From the NCBI GenBank assembly GCA_900754605.1, contig CAAEDK010000071.1, positions 18,863 to 82,862 of the forward strand: DNA of 64,000 nucleotides, written 5' to 3'. The stretch is from an uncultured Oscillospiraceae bacterium (GTDB lineage: Bacteria > Bacillota_A > Clostridia > Oscillospirales > Oscillospiraceae). The notes below the pieces were generated by a model, which saw only the letters and a program-made list of their open reading frames with translations, had not been told where the DNA came from and made no database searches. This document shows, piece by piece, positions 25,207 through 34,142 of the stretch (position 1 is the stretch's first letter; each line of letters starts with the position of its first letter). The position numbers and the translations under genes are program-made.

Positions 25207-25686
25207 ATGAATCAGGAAAAGAACTTCTCTCTGGAGGCATCATGTGTCCAATTGGATGTAGCTGCTTCCGACTGGCAGGAGGCTATCCAGAAAACCTGCG
25301 GTCCGTTGCTTGAGGGCGGATATGTAAAAAATGGTTATTCAAATGATGTGATCGCCCGGGAAAAACAGTGGGCAACCGGTTTACCCACTATGCCGGTGGG
25401 TGTGGCTATTCCTCACGCTCTGACCCCTGACAATGTAGTAGAGGCACAGATCGCAGCTTGTCGTTTGACAACCCCGGTTCAGTTTGCCCAGAGTGGCGGT
25501 TTAGCTGACGATGCCCCGGTGGATGTCCGGCTTGTGTTTGTGTTGGCCTTGAAAGATCCTAAGTCACAGCTGAATTTGCTGCAAAAGTTAATGGTTGCAA
25601 TTTCTGACGAGACAATGCTTACAGCTTTACTGGAAGCGAAAACCCCGTTAGATTTCAGCAATATATTCAACGCCAAGGAACAATAA
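25207..25686 (+). CDS. PTS EIIA component, galactitol/fructose type
   Basis: This 159-aa soluble phosphotransfer protein has the EIIA-2 fold signature around the phosphorylated histidine in LPTMPVGVAIPHALTPDNV and a second conserved segment PVDVRLVFVLALKDPKSQLNLL. It receives phosphate from HPr and passes it to EIIB encoded 17 bp downstream. It resembles GatA-type proteins. It is preceded by GGATGGGGGATTG as a ribosome site and by the tandem 18-bp repeats. Confidence 0.88.
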   Translation: MNQEKNFSLEASCVQLDVAASDWQEAIQKTCGPLLEGGYVKNGYSNDVIAREKQWATGLPTMPVGVAIPHALTPDNVVEAQIAACRLTTPVQFAQSGGLADDAPVDVRLVFVLALKDPKSQLNLLQKLMVAISDETMLTALLEAKTPLDFSNIFNAKEQ

Positions 25687-25703
25687 GGAAAGGAGAACAG
25701 AAC

Positions 25704-26012
25704 ATGGTAAATCGCAAAATCAAAATTGTAGTCGCCTGCGGAGCGGCCATCGCCCAGTCCAGTATGCTGCAGATGATGATCTCCAGCTACCTGGACAAGA
25801 AGAAGGTAAACTATGAGATCCAGAAGTGTACCTTCTACGAGCTGCAGAACAAGGTGAACTCCTGGAACCCCGATTTCGTATACACGGTTGGGCAGCCGCC
25901 TTTCCAGATGCGGGAGGGTCTGCATCACGACGGCATGAGCATTTTTACCGGCGTGGGCCGCGACAAGACCCTGGACGACCTGTACGACATGATCCAGAAG
26001 CTGGAGGACTGA
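25704..26012 (+). CDS. PTS EIIB component, galactitol type
   Basis: This 102-aa protein has the phosphorylatable cysteine near the N-terminus in KIVVACGAAIAQSSML, the PTS_IIB galactitol-type loop. GatB proteins usually have VACGTGVATST, so the AAIAQSS variant marks a subfamily that may handle another polyol or sugar. It follows EIIA and precedes EIIC, with AAAGGAGA before the ATG. GC content here is clearly higher than in the EIIA gene, as it is for EIIC. Confidence 0.88.
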   Translation: MVNRKIKIVVACGAAIAQSSMLQMMISSYLDKKKVNYEIQKCTFYELQNKVNSWNPDFVYTVGQPPFQMREGLHHDGMSIFTGVGRDKTLDDLYDMIQKLED

Positions 26013-26089
26013 CCTCCCCCTTTCCCCTGCCGCGAAAACCGTCCCAGCACATTCGCGTTCAAAACTGTGATTAAGAGAGGAGAAACAGT

Positions 26090-27352
26090 ATGCAAGCTAT
26101 CCAAAGTGTTATCAGCTTTATGCAAAACCTCGGTGCCGCCTGTATGATGCCCATTTTCGTGTTCATCATCGGTTTGGTGGTCCGCGTTCCTCTGAAACAG
26201 CTCCTGAAAGCCTCCGTTACCGTTGGCTGCGGCTTTATCGGCACCTTCATGGTCATGGACCTGCTGGCCAAGTACATTGGCCCCATCTCCACCGGCCTGG
26301 TAGAAAAGTTCAATCTGAGTCTGGACGTCATCGACGTCGGCTGGCCCGTCACCGGTTCCTTTGCGTGGGCCGTACCCATTGCGCCGCTGATCTTCGTCGG
26401 CGTGTTTGCCCTGAATATCCTGCTGATCGTAGTCGGCTTCACCCGCACCCTGGACGTTGATATCTGGAACTACTGGGGCTTCATGCTGGCCGGCGCCATG
26501 GTCTATTACTCCACCAGCAATGTGATCTTTGGCGTTCTGGCCGCCCTGATCACCGCTGCCGTCACCTTCCGTCTGGCCGATTATGCGGCACCTGTCACCC
26601 AGCACATTTATCCTGGCATTAGCTTTCCTCACACCTGCTCCATCTTCTGGATGCCCTTTGCCAAGTTCATGGACAAGATCTATGACAAGATCCCCGGCTT
26701 CAACAAGCTGGACGCCGACCCCGAGCACCTGAAGGAGAAAATTGGCTTCTTCGGTGACCCCATGTTCATCGGTCTGATCGTCGGTGCCGTGCTGTCTATT
26801 TTGTCCGGTCAGGGACCTTCCGAGGTCATCGCCAGTGCCCTGAATATCGCTGCCGTGTTGCTGCTCCTGCCCAAGATGGTCTCCCTGCTGATGGAGGGCC
26901 TGTCCACCATCGCTCAGTACACCCAAACCTGGGCACAGAACATGAAGTTCCTCAAGGGCAAAGAGCTGTACATCGGCATTGACGGTGGCATCTTGATGGG
27001 ACGCCCCAGCGTTATTGTGGTAGGCGTTATCATGATCCCTATCATGTTGGCTCTGGCTGCCATCGTTCCCGGTAACCGCGTCCTTCCCATCGCGGACCTA
27101 GCCGTGCTGACCTCGTGGTTCTGCTGGTGCCCCGTGGCTGCAAAGGATAATATTTTCCGCGGCATCGTCAGTGCTATCATTCAAGGCGTTGTGATCTTGC
27201 TGATCGCTACCGCCATGACGAATATCCACGATATTATGGCAGTTCAGTCTGGCTATATTTATGCAGAGGGCATCTCCCACACCTCCGCTCTGGTTATGGG
27301 ACAGGAGCTGTTGCCCGACCTATTATATAAGATTTTCAGTATCTTCGGTTAA
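26090..27352 (+). CDS. gatC: PTS EIIC component, galactitol type
   Basis: This 420-aa integral membrane permease resembles GatC: it begins MQAIQSVISFMQNLGAACMMPIFVFIIGLVVRVP, has about ten hydrophobic segments and includes GFFGDPMFIGLIVGAVL and LADLAVLTSWFCWCP-like polar loops. It would translocate and phosphorylate a polyol or sugar together with the EIIA and EIIB encoded just upstream. The true substrate is unknown; galactitol is only the family name. AGAGAGGAG precedes the start. Confidence 0.88.
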   Translation: MQAIQSVISFMQNLGAACMMPIFVFIIGLVVRVPLKQLLKASVTVGCGFIGTFMVMDLLAKYIGPISTGLVEKFNLSLDVIDVGWPVTGSFAWAVPIAPLIFVGVFALNILLIVVGFTRTLDVDIWNYWGFMLAGAMVYYSTSNVIFGVLAALITAAVTFRLADYAAPVTQHIYPGISFPHTCSIFWMPFAKFMDKIYDKIPGFNKLDADPEHLKEKIGFFGDPMFIGLIVGAVLSILSGQGPSEVIASALNIAAVLLLLPKMVSLLMEGLSTIAQYTQTWAQNMKFLKGKELYIGIDGGILMGRPSVIVVGVIMIPIMLALAAIVPGNRVLPIADLAVLTSWFCWCPVAAKDNIFRGIVSAIIQGVVILLIATAMTNIHDIMAVQSGYIYAEGISHTSALVMGQELLPDLLYKIFSIFG

Positions 27353-27395
27353 GATATCCTTCGTTTTCTCTTCTGTAAACTCTCTCGCCCGGATT

Positions 27396-27439
27396 GCCCC
27401 CCCACATAGACGCCCGGCCAAGGGCATCTGTGCGGGGGC
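27396..27439 (+). terminator. GC-rich hairpin between EIIC and the HAD gene
   Basis: GCCCCCCCACATAGACGCCC pairs imperfectly with GGGCATCTGTGCGGGGGC around a short loop. There is no U-tract after it, so it more likely acts in RNA processing or stabilises the upstream EIIABC message than terminates. Confidence 0.5.
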
Positions 27440-27481
27440 GTGCCCAATCAGATGGTGGAAAGAAAGGAGCGTGTTTATAGT

Positions 27482-28303
27482 ATGTCTGGCATTCTGTTTG
27501 CGACAGATCTTGACAAAACACTGCTGGACGATGAGGCGCGAGTTCCTCCTATATGTGTGGATGCTATCCGTAGCTACGTACAAAAAGGAGGGTTGTTCAC
27601 CATCGCTACCGGGCGCCCCACTCGTGGAGCATTGCTGTATCCGGAAATAATAGATCTTGTGAACGCCCCCATCATTACCTATAATGGAGCCTGTATCTAC
27701 GATACAAGAAAAAAAAGGACCATTTGGCGGCGATTGCTGCCAGACACATTTCCGTCCTTGCTCCGAGCCGCACTGGAGCAATTTCCAAAAGTAGGGGCTT
27801 TAGTGTTTCGGGGCGAAGATGACCTGACCTGTGCCGTCCGCAGCAACATTCATATACAGGAGATTTCTTGGAAGCGTGAGCATTATAATGCAGCTCAACG
27901 AACATTGGATGAAATTGATCTACCTTGGAACAAGGTAGTTATAGCTGGAGAACCAGAAGATATGGCCTTGTGTAAGGCGTTTATCGAAAAAAACACTCCG
28001 ACCCCTATTACGATTATTCTCAGTGAAAAACGATATCTGGAACTGACCGGCCCCAATGTAGGAAAGGAAAAAGCGCTCCGTCGTGTAGCGGAATCTCTCC
28101 GAATAGATCGGGCTCATGTGGTCGCCATCGGCGACAGTATGAACGATATCGAAATGATTCGATGGGCTGGCACCGGTGTGGCTGTGGCCAATGCGGAGGA
28201 CGAGATGAAGCGTCAAGCCGCTTTCATTGTCCCATCCAACGTCCATTACGGAATTTGCACATGCATTCAGAATATCGTATTACCGATGCTTTCAAACAGC
28301 TGA
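27482..28303 (+). CDS. HAD-superfamily (Cof-type) sugar phosphatase
   Basis: This 273-aa protein has HAD motif I LFATDLDKTLLDDEA, motif II IATGRPTRG, the lysine of motif III and motif IV AIGDSMNDIEMIRWAG, with the C2B cap typical of Cof/YidA proteins. These enzymes dephosphorylate sugar or polyol phosphates. In this operon it could act on the product of the EIICBA transporter or relieve sugar-phosphate stress. The ATG at 27482 follows a GAAAGGAG site at rather long spacing. Confidence 0.88.
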   Translation: MSGILFATDLDKTLLDDEARVPPICVDAIRSYVQKGGLFTIATGRPTRGALLYPEIIDLVNAPIITYNGACIYDTRKKRTIWRRLLPDTFPSLLRAALEQFPKVGALVFRGEDDLTCAVRSNIHIQEISWKREHYNAAQRTLDEIDLPWNKVVIAGEPEDMALCKAFIEKNTPTPITIILSEKRYLELTGPNVGKEKALRRVAESLRIDRAHVVAIGDSMNDIEMIRWAGTGVAVANAEDEMKRQAAFIVPSNVHYGICTCIQNIVLPMLSNS

Positions 28304-28321
28304 TAGCCGAGGAGGAACACC

Positions 28322-30034
28322 ATGAAGTTTGTTGGAACGCCTGTATCCGCCGGTGTTGTGGTGGGAAAGACCTACCTATACGAACGGTTTGTGCCAGAGA
28401 TTTCCGCTCTTGCAGTTGGGAACCCTGTAGAAGATGCTACCCATTATGCCATTGCGCGAGATACTGCGCAAAAGGAACTTGAGGGACTCCGCCGCTATTT
28501 TGCGGAAGCCAATGACCCGGAAAAAGCAGCTATCTTTGCCGCTCATTTGGAAATTCTGGCAGACGAGACCATGGACGAGGAAATTCGGAATGGTATCTCG
28601 GAAGGGGAAAACAGTGGCTCCTGGATTATCCATTCGGTATATGAGCAGTACGCAAGAATATTTGAGCAATTAGACGATCCTCTCATTCGAGAACGGGCCG
28701 TAGATCTGCGGGATGTATGCGCACGCTTGCTGCGCTGCTGGGAGGGGCTTCCAGAAAGGAACCTCTCCGATCTTCCGGAGCCAGTTATCATTGCAACACA
28801 CGACCTGGTCCCCTCGGACACAGCAACATTAGATCGCAAGAATGTGTTGGGGATAATTACGGAGGTTGGCGGCAGCACCTCTCACAGTGCCATTATAGCA
28901 AGAAGCTATGAGATCCCAGCAGTCTTAGGCGTTAATGCTATTGTCTCCCATCTGGAGGACCGCCAAGAGATTATTCTCGATGCTGTTGACGGCGTAATCT
29001 TGACGGAATTCACCGCGGAGGATCTGGCCTGCTATGAAGCAAAGCGAGCAGAGGCTCTGCGTCGTCAAGCTCACACGAAATTATATATTGATCGCGAGCC
29101 CGTTACCCCGGACGGCGTTCGAATTGCGGTAGAACTGAATATTGCTGCGGCAGACCACCAGAGCCTTTCCAATGCCAGATATACAGATGGTGTTGGTCTC
29201 TTCCGCTCCGAATTCCTGTACATGGGGCGAAATACATTGCCTACGGAAAACGAGCAGTTTCAGGCATACCAGAAGGTCCTGATGACTTACGGGAATCGCC
29301 CTGTAATTCTGCGGACACTGGATGTCGGTGGCGACAAACCTATGAACTGCATAGAAATGCCCCATGAAGATAACCCGTTTTTAGGTAACCGAGCACTGCG
29401 GCTGTGCTTCCAGAACCCGGAGATGTTCAACACTCAACTTCGGGCAGCCCTACGAGCTTCCGTCTACGGAAATCTGTGGCTTATGTTTCCAATGGTGGCC
29501 AGTATGGATGATATCCGGCGGGCTAAGGATTGCGTGCAACGAGCCAAAGCAGAACTGGCTGCAGAAAATGTGCCGTTCAAGGAAGATGTCAAGATTGGCA
29601 TTATGGTAGAGATCCCGTCTATTGCCTTGATAGCGGATCAAGCGGCCAAAGAAGTGGATTTTGCCAGTATCGGCACAAATGACCTGACCCAATATTCCAT
29701 GGCGGTGGATCGAGGAAATCCGGAGATTCGTTCCTACTACCAGACATACAACCCCGCCTTGTTTCGGCTTATTGGCTATGTAGTGCGCTCCTTTGCTCAG
29801 GAAGGAAAGCCGGTGGGCGTGTGTGGCGAAATGGGTGGTGATCCCTTAGCAGCCACCGTCCTGATGGGACTAGGCATGCGACAGCTGTCTATGGGGGCCG
29901 CATCTATAGCAGCGGTCAAGCAGATGATTCTGTCCGTCAGTTGTGCAGAAGCGGCAGAGATTGCGGAGGTCGTCTGCAATTTACCCACCGCTACAGAGGT
30001 TAAAAAATATCTTCAGGAACGTATCCGGTTATAA
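28322..30034 (+). CDS. ptsI: Phosphoenolpyruvate-protein phosphotransferase (Enzyme I)
   Basis: This 570-aa enzyme transfers phosphate from PEP to HPr. The N-terminal part carries the phosphorylated histidine in GGSTSHSAIIARSYEIPAV (near residue 187). The C-terminal TIM-barrel contains GVGLFRSEFLYMGR, the metal-site region MVEIPSIALIADQ, SIGTNDLTQY and VCGEMGGDPLA. Length is normal. It lies 18 bp after the phosphatase gene, inside the PTS operon rather than in a separate pts locus, so this operon carries its own general phosphotransfer proteins. Confidence 0.96.
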   Translation: MKFVGTPVSAGVVVGKTYLYERFVPEISALAVGNPVEDATHYAIARDTAQKELEGLRRYFAEANDPEKAAIFAAHLEILADETMDEEIRNGISEGENSGSWIIHSVYEQYARIFEQLDDPLIRERAVDLRDVCARLLRCWEGLPERNLSDLPEPVIIATHDLVPSDTATLDRKNVLGIITEVGGSTSHSAIIARSYEIPAVLGVNAIVSHLEDRQEIILDAVDGVILTEFTAEDLACYEAKRAEALRRQAHTKLYIDREPVTPDGVRIAVELNIAAADHQSLSNARYTDGVGLFRSEFLYMGRNTLPTENEQFQAYQKVLMTYGNRPVILRTLDVGGDKPMNCIEMPHEDNPFLGNRALRLCFQNPEMFNTQLRAALRASVYGNLWLMFPMVASMDDIRRAKDCVQRAKAELAAENVPFKEDVKIGIMVEIPSIALIADQAAKEVDFASIGTNDLTQYSMAVDRGNPEIRSYYQTYNPALFRLIGYVVRSFAQEGKPVGVCGEMGGDPLAATVLMGLGMRQLSMGAASIAAVKQMILSVSCAEAAEIAEVVCNLPTATEVKKYLQERIRL

Positions 30035-30187
30035 GATTTTAGGCTTGAGCAAAACGCGAGTTTTGTAACACTGTTCTACATCATACAGCGAATCTTTTCG
30101 TTTTCTACCGCTATATGCTGTGTTTTCAAGAAATCAAATCAGTGTTTTGTTCATCCCTGATAAGATTTATTGTGTGGAGGTTAAACT

Positions 30188-30463
30188 ATGTACAGTAAGG
30201 TCGTTGTTGTGCGTAATCCATCTGGGCTACATGCCCGTCCGGCGTCTGAGTTTGTGTCCAAGGCTAAGAATTTTCAGTCTAAGATTAGTATTCGCCGTCC
30301 TGGTGACAGCAGTTTCCTTGGAAACGCAAAGTCCATTATCATTATGCTTTCAATGGGGATTGCTCAGGGTGATGCCGTGGAACTCATGGCTGATGGTCCC
30401 GACGAGCGGCAGGCGGTGGAGTCCTTATCTGATTTGATTGAAGAAGGATTTGGGGAAATTTAA
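30188..30463 (+). CDS. ptsH: Phosphocarrier protein HPr
   Basis: This 91-aa protein has the active histidine His15 in NPSGLHARPASEFV and the regulatory serine region GNAKSIIIMLSMG (Ser49 by count, equivalent to Ser46 of typical HPr after a small insertion). That Ser would allow HPr kinase control. It follows Enzyme I by 150 bp of AT-rich DNA and has TGTGGAGG before the ATG. Codon use is lower in GC than the upstream island. Confidence 0.94.
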   Translation: MYSKVVVVRNPSGLHARPASEFVSKAKNFQSKISIRRPGDSSFLGNAKSIIIMLSMGIAQGDAVELMADGPDERQAVESLSDLIEEGFGEI

Positions 30464-30686
30464 TTATAAGTCTGGTCTTCTGGCAATAGTTTAATGTGTC
30501 CGGCGAATCGTTTGGAGTATCTGAGGAGGATATTTCACCATCTCAAACGCCAAAAACGAATTAAAGCGTTTACAAGCAGCAGCCGCTTTACTGCGCATGA
30601 GCATTGGTACACTGCTAACACATCAGGGAAGTTTACTTCTGTATTCAGTTACTGTTTTTAGATGTGTTTCGGGATCTCCGTTCAAG

Positions 30687-31067
30687 GGAAGGGCTACTTA
30701 TCCCAACCGGGAGAATAAGCTGTGGTGCACCGCAAACGGGATACGCCTTTCGGGGCCCCGACTGGGTCGTAAGTCAGTAACCGAGAAAGCATCGGAGAGC
30801 AAGCAAATCTATCAGGACAGTTGTGAACGAGTGGCAATCGAGGGAGAATTTGGCGTCGTCAAGCGGCGGTACGGGTTGGACAGGATCATGTGCCGCTTGC
30901 CAGACACATCCATGACCTCCATTGCCATGGGTTTCTTTGCTGCAAATATGGAGCGCAAGCTGCGTCTCCTTTTTGCGCCTCTGAATGAATGGTCGCTGGA
31001 CTACGATTTTGATCTAGGCGAATTCATCCTTTTTCCGGTTGTTGATGAAATAGCAGTCATTCAGTAG
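30687..31067 (+). pseudogene. Decayed IS5-like transposase, C-terminal fragment
   Basis: The frame encodes TYPNRENKLWC, GIRLSGPRLGRKS, CERVAIEGEFGVVKRRYGLDRIM and SIAMGFFAANMERKLRLLF. These align with the last 120 residues of the transposase at 20692-22128 (YRNRENLSYCKAHGIRLSGPALGRP ...). The N-terminal two thirds and both catalytic aspartates are missing, so this is an old IS remnant. It marks insertion activity just left of the integrated element. The stretch 30464-30686 before it holds nothing I can identify. Confidence 0.75.
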
Positions 31068-31322
31068 GCCCTAAGTACATCTATCACACCGTAACGGCAA
31101 GCGCAAATTCCAACGGTGCGAATGCGTTTGAGAATTGTCGAGAGCGATAAAACCGAGACAGCTTCCAACAAATCTTCCGGCAGACGGGATAAATCGACCT
31201 AAAACAAGGCAAACCCGGATAACACAGGATGAAAAAGGAAAACCCCGAACCCCTTGCACAACAAGGGATTCGGGGAAATATCCTAACATGAATGGGTACT
31301 TATCAACAATCAGTAGGGGTTT

Positions 31323-31367
31323 TTGGTAAGGATGAGGTCGGCGGTTCGAATCCGCCCAGCAGCTCCA
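31323..31367 (+). repeat. Left attachment site: 3' half of tRNA-Thr(GGT), 45 bp
   Basis: The sequence starts TTGGTAAGGATGAGGTC, i.e. in the anticodon loop, continues through the T-arm (GGCGG TTCGAAT CCGCC) and ends CAGCAGCTCCA with the 3' acceptor strand and CCA. The upstream bases do not pair with the anticodon stem or acceptor, so it is not a complete tRNA. An identical 45-bp copy lies at 43893-43937. A terminator follows directly. Confidence 0.9.
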
Positions 31368-31368
31368 G

Positions 31369-31403
31369 AAAACCGCCTTTTTCGTATAAAAAGGGCGGTT
31401 TTT
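31369..31403 (+). terminator. Terminator behind the left tRNA fragment
   Basis: AAAACCGCC pairs with GGCGGTTTT, extended by T5/A5 with one bulge, and ends in a T run. It is the kind of terminator found right after tRNA genes. Confidence 0.85.
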
Positions 31404-31440
31404 CTTTGCATTTTGTTGCGTTTTGACTGAGTAAGGATAA

Positions 31441-31460
31441 GTGGTCAACACTTTGACCAC
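31441..31460. promoter_or_regulatory. Inverted repeat near the left att site
   Basis: GTGGTCAA and TTGACCAC are separated by CACT. The right half plus the following bases (TTTGACCACACAA, then AGCCACAGA) recur near the right end at 43756-43779 in the same orientation. Possible recombinase or excisionase arm sites. Confidence 0.5.
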
Positions 31461-31486
31461 ACAACAAGCCACAGACAGAGAAAAAT

Positions 31487-31527
31487 GGGTCTCCGAAGGT
31501 GTTTTTCCTCCGGAGGCCCGTTTTTTT
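31487..31527 (+). terminator. Second terminator-like hairpin inside the left end
   Basis: GGGTCTCCGAAGG pairs with CCTCCGGAGGCCC around a short T-rich loop and is followed by T7. It lies just past the stop of the frameshifted integrase tail. Confidence 0.75.
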
Positions 31528-31857
31528 AGTTTGCCCTTTCTTTCTTCCGCAGCCGTTCTTTTTCCACGGCAATCTCCGCCTTCATTTGCTCAATGAGTTC
31601 GGCTAACAGCTGCTCACATTCTTCTCTGGTCTTTGCGTAGACGTTACGGGCGTGTTTTTTGCCGTCCGGCCAGATGGGGGAATACCGGCCCTCCCAGAGA
31701 TGATCGTTGATCTGGCTGATACAGCCGGTACCTGGTTTTCGCCGCTGGCCTTTGTGGGCCTGAAAGGTACTGGGAGCAGGCTTTCGGGGCGCAGCTTCCG
31801 TTTCTACCTTTTGAGGCTTTTTTCCAATCCCCCGGTCGATCTTTGCCGCTGCATCTC
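31526..31857 (-). pseudogene. Detached C-terminal tail of integrase 1 (frameshift)
   Basis: Directly after the integrase 1 coding region, a different minus-strand frame encodes AAAKIDRGIGKKPQKVE, KPAPSTFQAHKGQRRKPGTG, CISQINDHLWEGRYSPIW and NVYAKTREECEQLLAELI, ending at 31526. It has no start codon of its own. The sequence fits as the natural continuation of integrase 1 after TDEMQRQ and contains an AP2-like DNA-binding repeat resembling the integrase N-terminus (WEGRY...AKTR.ECE). A small deletion near 31850 seems to have moved it out of frame. Confidence 0.65.
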
Positions 31858-32949
31858 ATCTGTCACATGAGCGTAGATGTTCAGTGTGGTGCTGCTGGAC
31901 ACATGACCGATGATTGTGGAGAGCGTCTTCACATCCATACCGTGCTCCAGGGAGGCGGTGGCAAAGGTATGACGCAAATCATGGAAGCGGATGTGCTTGC
32001 ACTCAGCGCGCTTTAGAATAGTAGACAGCTTTTTCCGCACCGCTGCTGGGTCTTGTGGAGAATCCTCTTTTACCGGGGAGGGGAACATCCACTGAGAGGT
32101 GGTTGAATCCTTGTAGGTTTTGAGAACGGCCAGAACCGGAGCTGGGAGAACGACACTACGGTTGGAGGCCGTTGCTTTAGGTTGAGACACGATCAGTTCG
32201 CCTTTGACGCGATGTACCTGCCGCTCGATCCTCAGTATTCCTGTTTTGAAGTTCAGGTCGTCCCATTTCAGCGCGCAGATCTCTCCGCGGCGCAGGCCAG
32301 TGGATAGTTCCAGCAGAAGCAGTTCATAGCAGCCATCTTCCCTGGCCTGGATCAGCAGCCGCTGGATTTCCTCCGGCGTCAGCACTTTCATTTCTCTGGA
32401 TTTGGCAGATGGCAGTTTGCACCCATCTGTGGGATTGCGGAAGATCAGTTTTTCTTCCACTGCTTTGTTCAATGCCGCATGGAGAGTTGTGTGGATGCCC
32501 CGGACGGTCTGGCCGGACAGTTCTTCGCCATAGAGCTCTGCCCGCAGCAGTCTACCGCCTTTTTTGAGGTTTGAGTAAAACTTCTGGATATCCCCTGTGG
32601 TCAGCTTGTCCAGCTGAATTTGTCCCAGAGCAGGGATAATGTGCTGGTAGATCCTCCGCTCATAGGACATCTGGGTGTTGGGACGGAGGTTCACCTTTTT
32701 ATACCCTTGGTACCAGAGATTCAGCCAGTCGCCAAGCAAAATCCACGGCTTTGGCTGATCGGTCACAGGTTCTTGTAGACTTTCCCGCAGCTGCTTTAGC
32801 TTTGCCTCGCACTCCGCCCTGGTCTTGGCCAGGACATTCTTGGTGATTGGAAAACCCTTTTCATCGCGGCCAACGACATATCGGCCTTCCCAGCGCCCAT
32901 CTTTTCTTAGGTGGACGCTACCGTCGCCGCGTCTTCTGCGTTTTGCCAT
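31804..32949 (-). CDS. Tyrosine recombinase / integrase 1 (C-terminally shortened)
   Basis: This 381-aa protein has an AP2-like arm-binding N-terminus (GRWEGRYVVGRDEKG), a SAM-like core-binding domain, and a catalytic domain with Arg in STGLRRGEICALKWDD, the box HDLRHTFATASLEHG and the Tyr in TLNIYAHVTDEM. All catalytic residues are present. The C-terminus RSTGGLEKSLKR looks like a frameshift product, and the expected tail is encoded out of frame just downstream. The start overlaps the 3' end of integrase 2 by 43 bp. It lies next to the left att site, as expected for a tRNA-targeting integrase. Confidence 0.88.
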   Translation of the reverse strand: MAKRRRRGDGSVHLRKDGRWEGRYVVGRDEKGFPITKNVLAKTRAECEAKLKQLRESLQEPVTDQPKPWILLGDWLNLWYQGYKKVNLRPNTQMSYERRIYQHIIPALGQIQLDKLTTGDIQKFYSNLKKGGRLLRAELYGEELSGQTVRGIHTTLHAALNKAVEEKLIFRNPTDGCKLPSAKSREMKVLTPEEIQRLLIQAREDGCYELLLLELSTGLRRGEICALKWDDLNFKTGILRIERQVHRVKGELIVSQPKATASNRSVVLPAPVLAVLKTYKDSTTSQWMFPSPVKEDSPQDPAAVRKKLSTILKRAECKHIRFHDLRHTFATASLEHGMDVKTLSTIIGHVSSSTTLNIYAHVTDEMQRQRSTGGLEKSLKR

Positions 32950-34112
32950 GGAGCCATCTCCTCTCCCAGGTAGTCGGTGAGAAAGCCGCCTACGATCTCT
33001 GCGGCTTTCCGGTGCATATCACTTGTGGTGTGGGTGTAGGTATCGACGGTGAAGCTGGCTTTTGTATGCCCCAGAATGCCGGACAGCGTTTTGGCATCCA
33101 CGCCGTTGGCCAGAGCGTGGGTAGCGAAGGTGTGGCGCAGATCATGGAACCGAATGTCAGGCAGACCGGTTTCCGTTAGGATCTTCTTCAGTTGACGGTA
33201 GGCAGTGGCGGGATTCATAGGTGCTTCCGGTTGCAGTGGATTGTGAAAGATCCAGGCGGAGAAAGATGCCTTTTTGCGAAGCCGCAGCAGCTCCGCTGTG
33301 CTGGATGGCAGGACGATGGTCCGGGTGCCGGCGCAGGTCTTGGGGGCGCCTACCACCACCCGTCCGCCCTTTTCTTTGTGGAGTGTGCGGTTGACACGTA
33401 AGGTGCCCTTCCGCGCATCGAAATCAGACCACATGAGTCCGCAGATCTCACCCAGACGCAAACCGGTGGTCAGTTCCGTGTAGAAGAAGTCGTGCCAGAT
33501 TGAATCGTGCTCTACTGCTGACAGGAAGGTGTCTAACTGCTCATCGTTTAGGATGTGCATCGTTTTGTTTGCCACTTTTGGCGGCTCCACATGGTCAGCG
33601 GGATTGTACGGCAGCAGTCGTTGGTCTACGGCAGATTTCAGCGCATGGTGGAGTGTAGTATGGATGCCGTGGACGGTGGTGGTAGAGAGTCTGCGGCTCT
33701 GACCGGGCCGGGGGTGAACTCTGCCTCGTTGTTTTAAGGTATCATAGAGTTTCCGCAGATCGTCTGCTGTGATTTGCGTGAGACCCTTTTTCCCCAGATA
33801 GGGTTTGACATGGTGTTCCAGATCATTGCGGTAGTGGTCCAGGGTGCTGGGACGGAGAACAGAGGACATCTGCTCTAACCAGTGATCCAGCCACTCCGAG
33901 AGAGCCATCTTACTTTCTTCGGTCAGGTCCACGCCCTGATAGGCGTTGATATTCTGTCGGAGTTTAGCAGTCAACTCTTTTTGCATGCTGGTGTAGATGT
34001 AGCGGAAGATGGGATCACCATTATCCTTATGACCAACGACGATGCGGCCTTCCCAGCGTCCGTCGTCCCGTTTGCGAACCATACCGTCACCGGATGGCCT
34101 GCGCTTACTCAT
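32907..34112 (-). CDS. Tyrosine recombinase / integrase 2
   Basis: This 401-aa recombinase is homologous to integrase 1 but clearly distinct: GDGMVRKRDDGRWEGRIVVG at the N-terminus, core-binding domain, then catalytic Arg in TTGLRLGEICGLMWSDF, HDLRHTFATHALANG and Tyr in SFTVDTYTHTTSDM. It is complete. It overlaps integrase 1, so the two are cotranscribed. They may act together as a heteromeric recombinase or represent two generations of integrase. A purine-rich site (AAGAAAGAAGAAG) precedes its ATG. Confidence 0.9.
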   Translation of the reverse strand: MSKRRPSGDGMVRKRDDGRWEGRIVVGHKDNGDPIFRYIYTSMQKELTAKLRQNINAYQGVDLTEESKMALSEWLDHWLEQMSSVLRPSTLDHYRNDLEHHVKPYLGKKGLTQITADDLRKLYDTLKQRGRVHPRPGQSRRLSTTTVHGIHTTLHHALKSAVDQRLLPYNPADHVEPPKVANKTMHILNDEQLDTFLSAVEHDSIWHDFFYTELTTGLRLGEICGLMWSDFDARKGTLRVNRTLHKEKGGRVVVGAPKTCAGTRTIVLPSSTAELLRLRKKASFSAWIFHNPLQPEAPMNPATAYRQLKKILTETGLPDIRFHDLRHTFATHALANGVDAKTLSGILGHTKASFTVDTYTHTTSDMHRKAAEIVGGFLTDYLGEEMAPWQNAEDAATVAST

Positions 34113-34142
34113 GCGACTTCTTCTTTCTTTGTCTACAGTGTT

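Noticed and set aside
31323..31367. A complete tRNA-Thr gene at the left repeat
   Set aside because: Only the anticodon loop, T-arm and 3' acceptor strand are present. The 31 bases before it cannot pair to form the 5' acceptor, D-arm or anticodon stem; the same holds at 43893-43937.
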